Below, in pieces: positions 11,284 to 22,660 of a stretch of DNA of 64,000 nt. The stretch is from contig CM072811.1 of assembly GCA_037013495.1 (NCBI GenBank), positions 25,732,159 to 25,796,158 on the forward strand. The letters run 5' to 3'. The translations under genes and the position numbers were made by a program. The notes under the pieces were generated by a model, which saw only the letters and a list, made by a program, of their open reading frames with translations, was not told where the DNA came from and did not search any database. Numbering within the stretch: position 1 is the first letter of the stretch; each line of letters opens with the position of its first letter. The stretch comes from Hippophae tibetana (taxonomy: Eukaryota; Streptophyta; Magnoliopsida; Rosales; Elaeagnaceae).

Positions 11284-11843
11284 TGTTACAACTTTATCAT
11301 ATACCTGATATGTGGACAATTAGATCTACTTGATGAAGTATATAGATCTATATCAAACTTAAGGTTTGGTATTAATCCTCTTTCTTTTCTATTGGGAAGG
11401 GGGAAGAGAGCTATTATACATTCATAGATTGTCTATAGTCCATGTTTTTGTCCATATTATACACATTTTGATTCTCTATTATTGTGTATTTGTATAGTGT
11501 ATGTAGTAGTTACGGTGTAGTTTTGTTGACATATAAAAATGTGTGAGTTAGATATGCTTAATTTGGTAAAAGTACATGGTTAGTTTGTTATTCTAATCCT
11601 TTGAGTTGTTATGGTTAGAGCCTTGAGATTGTATCTTTTTTTTTATATATGTTAGAAATATTTAATGATTCTATTTTATTATGTGAGTTAAGGAATATAC
11701 ATGGTGCCTTTAAATAAGAGTTATAAGTAAACTAGACATGTCTAAAGTAAACTAAACATGCCTAAAGTAAACTAGATATACATTAGTAGATATGATATAC
11801 ATTAACATATATACATTAATATGTTAATAGATATACATTAACA
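11284..11843 (-). repeat. putative 3' LTR of - strand copia element
   Basis: Reading the minus strand, the pol remnant ends and is followed by 'tttgagaggggt', a purine tract. TGTTAATG then begins at 11843, as expected for a copia 3' LTR. The candidate end is TGTAACA at 11284-11290. No 5' LTR is available to confirm the limits. Confidence 0.4.
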
Positions 11844-11856
11844 ACCCCTCTCAAAT

Positions 11857-12900
11857 TCAAGGTGTATGTGAGACTAGCTTGAGGTTGTCAACCAAATTAC
11901 GAGTACGTCCCTTAGGAAGTGCCTTAGTGAAGATATCTGCAAGTTGATGATTGGAGGAGACGGGGAAAATCTTGAGAGCACCATAGACAAGATGAGAATG
12001 AATAAAATGATGATCAATCTCGATGTGTTTATTCCATTCAAGGAAGACATCATTGTGAGCAATATGAATGACACTTTGATTGTCACAATAAATGGGAGTA
12101 GTAGAGGATTTGGACACACCTAAATCCTTAAGAAGCCATCATAGCCATAGGAGCTCAGATGTGGTATCAACAAGAGCACGATATTCTGCTTCAGTACTAG
12201 AGTGGGCCACGAAAGTTTGTTTCTTACTTCGCCAAGAAATCAAAGAAGAACCAAGGAGAAAGCAATAACCTGTAGTGGACCTGCGATTAGTGGGATCTCC
12301 TACCCAATTAGCATAAGTGAATGCACGAAGTACAAAAGGAGACTGAGCTGAGTAGAAAAGGCCATGGAAGAAAGTGCCCTTCAAGTATCATAAAATGCAT
12401 AGAACAATAACATAATGAGTCGATCGTGGAGCAGATAGATACTGACTCACCTGATGAACAACATAAAAAATGTTTGGACGAGTAACTGTAAGATAAACGA
12501 GGCTGCTAACCAATCATCTATAAAGATAGGGATTAGACCATGGTTTCCTCCCCAAGGGTGTTAGATGTGCATTAAGTTCAACTGGATTTTCAATAGTTTT
12601 GCTATCAGTGAGTCCATCTTGAGATAAAAGGTTAGATGCATACTTGGCTTGAGTAATATAAAGACCATATGTGGAGCAAGTGATCTCAAGACCTAAGAAA
12701 TAGCTGAGATGTCCAAGGTCTTTCATCTCAAACTGCTAATTAAGAAAATCCTTGAGTTCTTGAATGCCACTGAGGTCATCACCAGTTATGATCATATCAT
12801 TCATATATAGGAGAAGAAAAATGGTGTATTTATCATTGCGACGAAGAAATAAGACAGAATCATAAAGACTGGCAGTGTAACCCAAGCGAAGGATGATGTA
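11857..12900 (-). pseudogene. Ty1/copia pol remnant (RT end plus RNase H)
   Basis: Minus-strand fragments read as the C-terminal half of a copia polyprotein. A piece at 12514-12726 has 'MKDLGHLSYFLGLEI', the conserved end of the reverse transcriptase. A piece at 12139-12384 has 'NRRSTTGYCFLLG' and 'SWRSKKQ', then 'SSTEAEYRAL', typical of copia RNase H. A piece at 11857-12117 has 'IYCDNQSVIHIAHN' and ends 'DIFTKALPKG'. Frameshifts and an in-frame stop separate the blocks. Gag, protease, integrase and the catalytic RT core are missing beyond 12900. It is a dead 5'-truncated copy. Confidence 0.85.
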
Positions 12901-13478
12901 TCAACAAGAACACAATATTTTGCTTCAATAATAATATTTTTCTTTCATACTCTATGTAACTCTCTTTCCTTTTTTTATTATCTTCTTTTAGGTTTTCAAG
13001 TTCAGTAAGCCTTTATTGTTATTTATTTATTTGATTTTTTTTATATCATATGTTTTGATATATACTTGGAAGGATTGATATATATCTTTTGATAGTTGAA
13101 GTAAAGTAGCATACTACTTTGGATACTTTAGTGTAAGTTTTATTTTTCCTTTGTCAGTAATTTTGATTTGTTGTAACATATTATATGCTTTATATTTATG
13201 TTGCAATTTGTTTTATTATATGTGTTTTTTCTTTTATTGTGTACTATATCAATTTTAATGCTTTGTTTTTTTAACTATAATAAATGTTAGAGAATTATTA
13301 CTCTTGTTAAAGACAGTATTAGTAATATTGTTATAACTTTACAAAATAAAACTATTTGGTCTAATTTGATGCTTAAAGATTGAGAACACTCATGATTATT
13401 TATCTTGATAATATTGATGATAGTCATTAAATTTGTGCCCAAACAAAAATTACAAAAACACATTTTCCAAAAGTAGAA
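12893..13478. other. junction and non-coding gap between two copia wrecks
   Basis: 12893-12936 ('gatgatgtatcaacaagaac...') repeats about 43 bases of the minus-strand RNase H coding sequence at 12158-12200, directly at the edge of the truncated element. The rest to 13478 is AT-rich and shows no coding sequence or convincing LTR for the + strand element that follows. Confidence 0.5.
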
Positions 13479-16000
13479 ATGACATCTTCTTTATTGCAAT
13501 TAATACATAGTGATGTTTGTGACATGCATAGTACTCTTAGAGGTGGTAAAAATTATTTTGGTACATTCAATAATGATTACTCTAAGTATTGTTATATCTA
13601 TTTAATGCGTACAAAAGATGAGGTATTGGATAAATTTAAGGTCCTTAAGGTTGAAGTATAGAATTTATGTGACACTAAAATAATGTGTCTAAGAAGTGAT
13701 TGAGGGGGTGAATATCATTTCCTTGATTACTATGAAAGTGTTGGCATCATATATGAATTTTCTGCACCTTATAATCCCTAACAAAATAGGGTAGCAGAAA
13801 TGAAAAATAAAACTCTTAGCGAAATAATAAATTCTATGCTATGCAATTTCAACCTTAGTAAGGGTTTTTAGAGAGAAGGTTTGTCATGTTACATTTTGAA
13901 TAAAGTAACTAGTAAAAGCATTAAAATAAATTTATATGAGTTATGGAAGAGAAGAAAACCTAATTTATACTACCTTAAGGTTTGAGGATGTCGTGCTATA
14001 GTGAAACTACCTGAACTTAAGATAACGAAATAAGGAGAAAAAGGAATTGAGTGTGTCTTCTTAGGATATGTTGAACATAGCAAAGCCTATAGGTTTATAG
14101 TAATGGAACCTAATAACTCAATTGAGATCAATACAATAATTGAATTAATATATGCCATATTTTATGAAAATAGATTCTCTACTATACCAAAATTTGTTCC
14201 AAATCTTTAAACATCTCAACAAGTGATAGAGATTTCATAAAATAGAGATGAAGATTTATCTCATGAGAGAAAAGATAGAATATCTATAAAAATAAATTTC
14301 ATTGAGAAATCTCCTGAGCAGAGGAGAAGTAAAAGAATTAAGAAAGAGAAATCATTTGGACCTGAATTTGTAGTATACTTAGTTAAAAAGAACTAGAGAC
14401 TCACATGTTAAACAAACTTATGTTTCACAAGAAATATTTGAATATGATCCTCTCACATATGAAGATGTCATAAAGTCCCAAGACATTACATTTTGGAAAG
14501 TGACCATAAATGATGAAATATATTCCATTATGGGGAATAAGACTTGGAAATTAGTGAACCTACTACCAAGATCTAAATCTATTGGCTACAGATAGATCTT
14601 CATAAATAAAAGAAGATTGATGGATCAATTGATAGATTCAAGGCAATATTAGCAATAGATGGTTATAATTAAAAGGAAGGTTTTGATTATTTTGATACAT
14701 ATGCACCAATTTCTAGGACTTCTACTATTAGAGTAATGATTGCATTAGCAACCATAAGTAACTTTGAGAACCATCAAATGGATATAAAAATAAATTTTCT
14801 TACTAGAGAGTTTGATGAAGAAATTTATATGAAGTAGCCTAATGGATTTTTTGTGTAAGGACAAGAGCACAAAGTATACAAATTAGTCAAATCTTTACAT
14901 GATCTCAAACAAGCATCTAAGCAATGACACGATAAATTTGATAAAGTGATAGTCTCTAATAGATTTACAATCCATGAATCTGAAAAATATGTTTATAGTA
15001 AATTTCATGAAAATAAAGGTATGATTATATGCCTTTATGTACATGACATTTTGATTTTTGGAACTAACTTAAAAAGTATTAAAACTACTTAGTCATTTTT
15101 ATCATCTAATTTTGATATGAAAGACATAGGATTGCGGATGTAATTTTGGGAATTAAAATCATTAGAAATGTAGATGGTCTTACATTAACTCGATCTCACT
15201 ACATTGAGAAAATATTGAAGAAAATGCAAATGGTCTTACATTAACATGATCTCACTACATTGAGAAAATATTGAAGAAATTCAATCATTTTGACTGCAAG
15301 CTAGTTAGTACATCTTTTGATTCCAACAATAAGCTATTTCTTAATACTTGGGGAGAAATTTTTTCAATTGAAATATGCTCAAGTCATTAGATACCTTATG
15401 TATATTATGACATCAACTAGACCTAATATATCTTTTGTTGTTGGAAGATTAAGTAGATATACTAGTAATTATAATCAATTACACTTAAAGGTAATGTATA
15501 GAATATTGAAATATTTAAAAGGTTAGTGATTCTTCAATTTTAGAAGGGTTTACTAATTCTAGTTGGATGACTGATCGAGATGATCATAAATCCATAAGTG
15601 GATGGATCTTTAGATTTGGTAGAAGAGCTATATCATAGGAATCCGAAAAAAGCAAACTTGTATAGCAGTTATAGCATTAGCTTCTTGTAGTAAAGAAGCG
15701 AAATGGCTAAGGAATTTATTGTTAGAGATTCCTATATGGCCTAAACCTATGCCATCGATGTCTATTCAATGTAATAGTGAGGCAACTCTTTCAAGAGCTT
15801 ATAGCCAGATATATAATGGTATGTCTAGGCATGTTGGCTTAAGACATAGTTTTGTGAGACAATTTCTCACAGATGGAATGGCTACCATTAATTATGTCAA
15901 GTCATGTGAAAACTTGGCATATCCCCTAACAAAAGACCTTGCAAGGGATTTAGTTATGAAAACATATAAGAGAATGGGACTAAAGCCAACCTCAAAATAA
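13479..16000 (+). pseudogene. Ty1/copia pol pseudogene (integrase, RT, RNase H)
   Basis: A collinear but broken copia polyprotein. Integrase lies at 13479-13920, with 'LIHSDVCDMHSTLRGGKNYF' and then an LRSDxGGEY-like region at about 13685. A 'CVFLGYVEHSKAYRF' block follows near 14052. Reverse transcriptase spans about 14480-15180, with 'YAPISRTSTIRVMIALA' and a catalytic box reading YVHD instead of YVDD near 15040. RNase H and the C-terminus are at 15317-16000, ending with a tail 'ENLAYPLTKDLARDL'. Many stops and frameshifts occur. A 57-bp period tandem duplication lies at about 15174-15280. Gag and protease are absent upstream. It is inactive by at least three independent defects. Confidence 0.85.
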
Positions 16001-16570
16001 ATCATTAATGATGGAAACTCAACCCAACACTTAAAACATCAAGATCTTGCGTTCAATGAGAAAAAAATACATTATATGTTTGTGATTGCAAGTACAATAA
16101 TAAATCAAGAGGTGTCTCAAAGAAAGGTATGATTGGTACACGTAATGGAATGAGAAAGGATAACTTATTTAGCTTTTAATGTACTTATAACATAATTATT
16201 TGTGGAATACTTAAGTTAATTGGGTATTTTTGCTAAGTTCACCTATATAAGTGTTGGGGATGGTGTTGTCTCCTATGTAGTTTAGTTGGCTACTAGAGCA
16301 CTCATGAAAAACCAGGATATAAAACACAAGGTCAATCCACGTGTCAACGAATAAAAGAACACTAGAGATGAAGAGGGCTTATGTGTGAGATATGTCCGAT
16401 TAATTAAATAAGGTTGATGGCTTGAAAGCTTACTTACCACTCTACCTTGTTCAACTTTAATATGTTTTCACTAACTAATGGTTCAAGTCCAAAAGGAACC
16501 TTTATTGATGCATAAGCCTTCGGAACATACTCAAGATAAAAAATTTCAAAATTGCATTTCATTTTGAAAA
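16001..16570 (+). other. copia 3' non-coding stretch
   Basis: Between the end of the pol remnant and the polypurine tract. There is no reading frame of note and no recognised motif. It probably belongs to the same copia element. Confidence 0.45.
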
Positions 16571-16900
16571 TGGTGGGGGATTGTTGAAGAGATTTTCAAA
16601 ATGTATAAACCACTAGCATGTGGTATGTGTATGACTTTCAAATTACACTCACTCATTTGCATGACCATTGAATCCATGAATGATTATGATGGTTAATTCA
16701 TGACCATTGGATTCATGTAAGACATTGATGGTTGATTCATAACCTTTAGATTTGATAAATTGTTGTGATTGTTGATCATAACCATTTATAAATCATTGAT
16801 TTGTATTGATTGAGAGTTGACCCATGTTGAACCATCAAAAGAGGTTCCATATAAACCATACAATCATTGGAGTACGATCTGGACCTTTGATTGATGACTC
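16571..16900 (+). repeat. copia polypurine tract and first part of 3' LTR
   Basis: 'tggtgggggat' directly precedes TGTTGAAGAG at 16582, a standard copia polypurine tract/LTR start, in the correct place downstream of the + strand pol remnant. The LTR is interrupted at 16900 by a solo LTR of the LARD family. The interrupted part appears to continue from 18570. Confidence 0.6.
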
Positions 16901-18569
16901 TGATGAGTGCTTTAAAAACACTAAAATTATCATGATTTAATTGATTAAATAGATTTATATTTGTATAATTTTATCATATTTTTATATAAATTTAACTTTT
17001 TGAAATCACAGGTATTTTTATTATTTTTTAGGTATTTTCGTTCAAAAATAATTTAAAGACTTGAAAAAAAATACTAGAGACAATACATTACAAATATGTT
17101 GAGAAACAAATGAGGAAAAGTAAAAAAATGGAAAAATGTACAAAATTGCGCGCACATGTCATGCTAAGTCCCACGTGTGCCAGCGCCTGTCTGCCACAAA
17201 TCTTGCCCCACACGCGTGCCAACCTATCCAAACAAGTCCAAAATCAATTTTTGAGATATTTTTCCACGTTTTTTTAGCATTTTTCTCACCTATAAAAGTA
17301 CCATTTCCCCAAATCTCAAATCACATAATTTCTCAACTCTTCTCTCTCTATAGCTTTCTTAGGTTTTTTATTTTTATTTTTTTTAGTTTTAAAGTTATTC
17401 TCTTTTTGAGAAAAACAAGTTATGCTCTTGTAAATTTCTAATTTTTGATTCAATAAATAAAAATGGAAATCTGTTTAGAGGTTTTGCCAAAAACAGAATT
17501 AGCATCAAAATTCTGTAACGATTCTTTTGAGATATAATTTTAACATTAATTCTTTACAGTTATTTTTATGTTTTATTATTATATGATATATTTAATTTAT
17601 CTGTTTTTAAATTTAACATGGTTGGCTATTTTCAAATATGATATAATAATAATGTTGTTATGCTTGTTAAATATTAAATAGATAAAACATTTCTATAAAA
17701 TAAATTGATTTTGTTTTTATTCAAGATTTTATATTAAGGATATTAGATAGAAATATATTATTTTTCATTACAAACATAAATCTGAAAATTAGATTTTAAG
17801 ATTTAATTATCTAGTCTGATTTAGAATAGTGATATTTTATTTGTTGATACAATCGCCCATTTAGAGTGAAACTCTATTTCAAATTTTTTTATAAGAACTA
17901 TTATTCAAAAATGTATTGACAACATATTTTCACTAATGGTTTTAAAACTTGAAAGTTGGTACTGAGATAAGTAAATTCTTAGGTTTAATTTATACACCTT
18001 GAACAAAGTTTAAACTGTTTAATCTCATCAAATGTGACATTTAATTAGTTAATTTTTAATCTCTTAGAAAAAAGAAATAAATTTAATTAACCAAATTAAT
18101 TATTTACACCACCCTAGATATTAATTGATTTGTTTAATTAATATTCAACCCTATCAAATATGTTATTTATATAAAAAAAGAGAATCAATAAATATCAATT
18201 TATATATTTAATAATCTAAATAATATGAGCAAACATAATTAACTTAATTATTATATCCATAATATTTCACTATTATAAACGATAAAAATTTACATAATTG
18301 TTTATTGAATTCATATCTATGTTTTTTTATGTTATTATATTAGAAAACATAAAAAAAATATCATGACAAAATGTTTAGAATTTAATTTAATTTTTAAAAA
18401 TTTGAACAATAAATTAAAAAAAACATATATTTCTTCCTTAGATCGACATTTGTAATATACTTATCATTTTCTAAAAAATGATTCTTACACTTGCGAGACT
18501 TTTACAAATATAAAACCAAAATATCTATAAAATTGCTATTGTCAACCCAATGCTAGTTTTGTTTCATAT
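16901..18569 (+). repeat. solo LTR of LARD family, nested in copia LTR
   Basis: Starts TGATGAGTGCTTTAAAAACAC and aligns along its length with LTR 2616-4428. Landmarks include the decayed GC block near 17145, 'cctataaaagtacc' near 17290, 'attcaataaataaaaatgg' near 17445 and 'ttgattttgtttttattcaag' near 17704. The final bases are worn ('gtttcatat' instead of 'cctcatca'). Flanks 'gactc' (16896-16900) and 'gacta' (18570-18574) look like a 5-bp target-site duplication with one change. No internal sequence follows, so this is a solo LTR left by recombination. Confidence 0.75.
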
Positions 18570-18720
18570 GACTATAAAATAGAGTTGTATTACTTGAGAT
18601 ATAACCATTGAATCAATATCTAAGGGTTAAAAATGAAGTAATGCAACCCAAATAAATGTGTGCCAAATTATTCTATAAATACCAAAGGTTATAAGCCATA
18701 AAATTCATCCAAAGCAATTC
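18570..18720 (+). repeat. continuation of interrupted copia 3' LTR
   Basis: Beyond the solo LTR comes sequence with a TATA-like 'tctataaataccaaagg' at about 18671 and a following leader, which suits the U3/R part of the copia LTR that began at 16582. The 3' end of the LTR cannot be placed, since there is no second copy to compare. Confidence 0.4.
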
Positions 18721-19980
18721 TCTTCTTATTAATTGCCTCTCTAAAATAATATTTTATAATAAAATATTTATAAATTTTAAATATACTAATTAATATTCTA
18801 ATAATATATATATATTCAAGTTTAAGGTATTCTAAATTATTTTGGTTAATGCATGTGGTAGATAATTTTTTTTTATTATATCTTAGAGATATATTTGATA
18901 AATTATAGTGCATTCTAGAATTAATAAGGACAAATAATGTAGTGCGATATTATATTGTATCTTAAATCTTTTATTAAATTTACAAAGTTAAATAGTAAAT
19001 TACCATTATATTCTAAGTATATTTTATCTATATTTGTTTTTTTAAATAAAATTACATTAATTTTAAATTTAATGTGTCTATAATATCATTTAATAACAAT
19101 AAATAATTTCTTATATAGATAATTCTCCAATTAAAACATTTTGGAATCAACATTAACCATTACTAATAATATTGCATTTCAATTAATACTTACAAAATTG
19201 GCTAAAAATTTGATATTTGGAAAAGTTAATCACTCAGCTTTATTCAAATATATATAATTAAAAAAATGGTAAATACCAACATAGATAACTAATTTAAGAT
19301 GCTAAGTATTTGCCTCCTTGAAGATAGTCGCAATTATGTGCATTTTTTTTTTCTTTTTTACCATAATTATCAACAAGATTATGGGTGGTGCTTCTGGGGA
19401 AGATGATATAAGCCTACCAGTTACCACGTTGTATTGGATACTTAGTCGGCTTTGTAGTCAAACTGCCTAGATATGGAAAAGTCGCTCTAAAACGATCCAA
19501 CAAGAAGAGTGAGAATAGATGCCAACAAAGCGAGATGTAAGGAAAATGAGGAAAGATGTAAGATAATCAGGAGAGACTGAGTCAATGAGTTGACATAAAG
19601 ACATGTACTGCCGGCGCCGTCGATGAGAAAGAGAATAGAGAAAATTATGGGCGATGATCGAGATGCTTTGAGACTTGGGCTCGACGAATCTGGAACCAAT
19701 AAGACAAAATACGAGTGTATGTAGAAAAAAAGTTAAATCAACTTAAATGAAACGGTGTCGCATAGGGACTTTTGTTGAAAAATATATAAAATGGAATTCT
19801 CCTAAATTTGCTACAATATAATACTGTCCTTAATCTCGCATTATAAGTTTCAGGGCCTACATATTTAACGAAATATTTTCCGCGAAATCCTGGATTAGGT
19901 TAAAAAAAAGGTGATTAGCAAACAGTCTGTTAAAGTTAAACACTGAGCGATTGCTCTATTTCGCAGCGACTACATACTCC
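18721..19980. other. intergenic region upstream of ATG101
   Basis: 18721-19370 is AT-rich with no genes. 19380-19720 is less AT-rich and can be read as a 70-codon minus-strand frame with hydrophobic stretches. I recognise no family and see no supporting splice or promoter structure, so I do not call it. The last part should contain the ATG101 promoter. No clear TATA box was seen. Confidence 0.5.
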
Positions 19981-19990
19981 AGCGAATTTC

Positions 19991-20000
19991 CTAGGGTTTC
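19991..20000 (+). promoter_or_regulatory. telo-box-like element in ATG101 leader
   Basis: 'ctagggttt' lies about 60 bases upstream of the ATG101 start codon, inside a likely 5' leader. The AAACCCTA/TAGGGTTT telo-box is common near transcription starts of widely expressed plant genes. A regulatory role here is inference from position. Confidence 0.35.
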
Positions 20001-20061
20001 AATTTTCAGTTAGATTTTGATCAGCGACTTTTGATAATTCTTTACCGTCTTCATCGTCATC

Positions 20062-22660
20062 ATGAATTGTGAAGTTTGCCAACTCAAAGAATTAGTACTC
20101 TCTTCTTTTATTATATGTTCATTAATTTATTTATTTTAATAATTTGCGCAAACAAGTATTGCAAAATCAATTGAGTCCTAGTTTTGATCATAAAATCATA
20201 ATGATTTGCTTATTTAGAGATTCAAATTTACTTCTTTTTTCAGGAAGTGGAGCACTCTGAGATTCGAGAAGTTCTTCGCTGTATGTCACTTCCAAAATAG
20301 CTCCTTTTGCCACTTAAATGTTTTTGATTGAAATATATTTTGGAGCTCAAATTTACTTGAATATTTTTATCTACCTTATAGTTTGTCATCGGCATCTATG
20401 CTTAATCTATTCGAGTTAACAATTTTCACAATCAAGTTGATCAGCTTTCGATTGCTTTACTCTGACGACTCTGTGAAATCGACTGCAGGTATACTTCACA
20501 CGATTGTGTTTCATAGGGCTTTAGGTCTGGTGCGGCCCAAAGACATTGATTTGGAACTCTTTGAAATTACTTATGTGAGTTATCTTTCCTTGTTTTTTTT
20601 GGAATGTATAAGTTTATTGAATGAGTCTTAATTAGGAGAGATTGTAATTTCATTAGTTAGCGCAAATGATTTGATTTAGTTATTACATATGGGGATGCAT
20701 TTTGAGAACGATTTATAAAGATTTCCTTTGTTGATCCTTCTTATAAATTCACCGGGCTATATTGTTCGTTCACTTTTGTAATTGATGATGAAAAGTTAAA
20801 GAAGTGTGTCATCACTTGTTTACTGTCGAGGTTGCCCAATTATGTTTTAATTACTGCTTTCATGTCTTATTGCAATGTCAACCAAAATAATGAAATTTCT
20901 TTATAAAACTACCTGAGATGAATATTTAAGAATGTAATGATCAGTATGGTATATTGTTTTCTTTTTTTGTACATGTACACTACTCAGTGAAATATGCAGT
21001 TTCTAATGTACGTATTTAATTCTTGTCGTTAGGTGCACTGTGGAGATGTAGAAGTTGAAAAGAAAATTGACGAGAAAATTGAACAATTCATTAGTTGGGT
21101 AGAGAAGCACCCTAACAAAAAAAGCCAGGTTTGTGTTTTTTGCCGTCTGCTGTGAGTAACCCATGCTGTAGCTTTATTGTTGGATTTTTGCGTTTAAAAA
21201 GGGATTTTTATGTCAAAATCTTTGTAGTACTGTTTCACATATACTGTTTCTGGGGTTCTATAAGATGAGCTATGATGTGAATTTGTTTACTTGCTTTCTC
21301 TCTTTAGATGTTTTTGAGCATTCTATGCTTGCAAGTTGATTTCTGTGAGCATGATGCACCCAAATAAGGCTCTTGTGGCTGGAGTTGCATTTTTGTTACA
21401 TTGTAATAATTGCATTGTTATCTAATAGCTTCTTTACTTCATTAATCATTTCTTATTCATGTTTCAAATTTTATATATATATTTTCTCATGATGTAGTCA
21501 GTGTCACGGTGCTAGTATTTATTGTATTACATCATTTTGGATGCATGCATAACGCATGCCTTTCACATGGCTGATTCAATCATTTTTTCCCCTGATTGTG
21601 ACTTCTGAAAGAACATGTTACCCTTTTTGCTAATATATTAGAAATAATGTGGTCCAACATTTTTCCAAAATGCACTGCTGAGTAGCTTTCATTTGTGTGG
21701 TGCAGATATGCCTGTCTTTCTATGAAGTAAAAAATAAACAAGCCTTTTTGTTCACGAACAAAATAGAACGCCTATATTGGGAACAGTGGTATATCAATTT
21801 GAATGTGGCCCAACAGCCCAGGGCACGTTCTAGCAAGTCTCATAATTACAAAGTTGTAGACGTAGTGGACCCAGAAGGTATGTAAGTTTGTTCCTTCAAC
21901 TTAATAATTCATGTGATCCATTTTTGGTGAATTGACATTTTTCTTTTCTCATGTCTCACCCATAAATAAAGGGAGTGAATTGGAGGAGAGAATTGCTCGT
22001 GGGGCAGCACTTGAAGTATCACTTCGTGATGTTCTGTTTGAAATAATCAAATTTGTTAATGAGAAAAAGGATCATCTTCCCCCTCTAACAAATCTTGAGG
22101 GCATGATGTCATTTCCTTATGAAATTACTATTCCAAGGTGAGTTGCCGTTTCTGTTTTCCCACACTCTACTGGCTCATACTTTGGTTTTGGTAACAGTCG
22201 TGGGTTCATGATTCCTTTTTTTAGTAGAAGTGTTGGTTGTTAGGGTCTTTCTTTTCTACTCTCTTTATTGCTTTTTTTCCCCTTCTCTATTTTCCAATTT
22301 ATTCTTTGTTTCCTTCTATTCCCTTATTTTCTTTCATGTTCTTACATATTATGCTTCTTTTTTCTGTAACATGGTATCTTAATTATGTGTCAACATTTAA
22401 AATGGTGACATTATTCCGAAACAGTTTTGTGAGGGTAGCTCATGTCATGACGACTTCAATTGTTTTCATCAGCTGTGCTTTGTTTGTCTCTTATTCAAAG
22501 AATTTTGCACTTTATCCTTAGTACGTCCGTTAAGAAATTCCCATAAACAGCAAAATTACTAAGTTGATATTGTGATCTTATCAGTTCATCTGATTCTACA
22601 TTTGGGATGGACATGATCAAGAGGATGCTTCACACTGGGCATCCAACCATGCTTAGCTGA
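20062..22660 (+). CDS. ATG101: autophagy-related protein 101
   Basis: ATG101 is a HORMA-fold partner of ATG13 in the ATG1 kinase complex that starts autophagosome formation in the cytoplasm. I read seven exons: 20062-20094, 20244-20280, 20489-20574, 21033-21128, 21706-21877, 21972-22137 and 22585-22660. All introns are GT-AG. The exons sum to 666 nt with phases matching at each junction, giving 221 aa, close to the roughly 215 aa usual in plants. The protein opens 'MNCEVCQLKELEVEHSEIRE'. It continues with 'HTIVFHRALGLVRPKDIDL', 'QFISWVEKHPNKKSQ', 'IERLYWEQWYINLN', 'FPYEITIPSSS' and ends 'RMLHTGHPTMLS'. The acceptor before exon 6 is the weakest ('aataaag') but is the only one keeping frame. 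No stop or frameshift is seen, so the gene looks intact. The gene is recognised from memory of the family, not from a search. Confidence 0.93.

Noticed and set aside
19487-19699. 70-codon minus-strand frame with hydrophobic stretches upstream of ATG101
   Set aside because: No recognised family, no promoter or splice context, and the composition alone could give such a frame. Possibly a fragment of something, but not supportable.
22237-22521. 94-codon frame in the last ATG101 intron
   Set aside because: It lies wholly within the intron between exons 6 and 7. The T-rich intron explains the hydrophobic translation.
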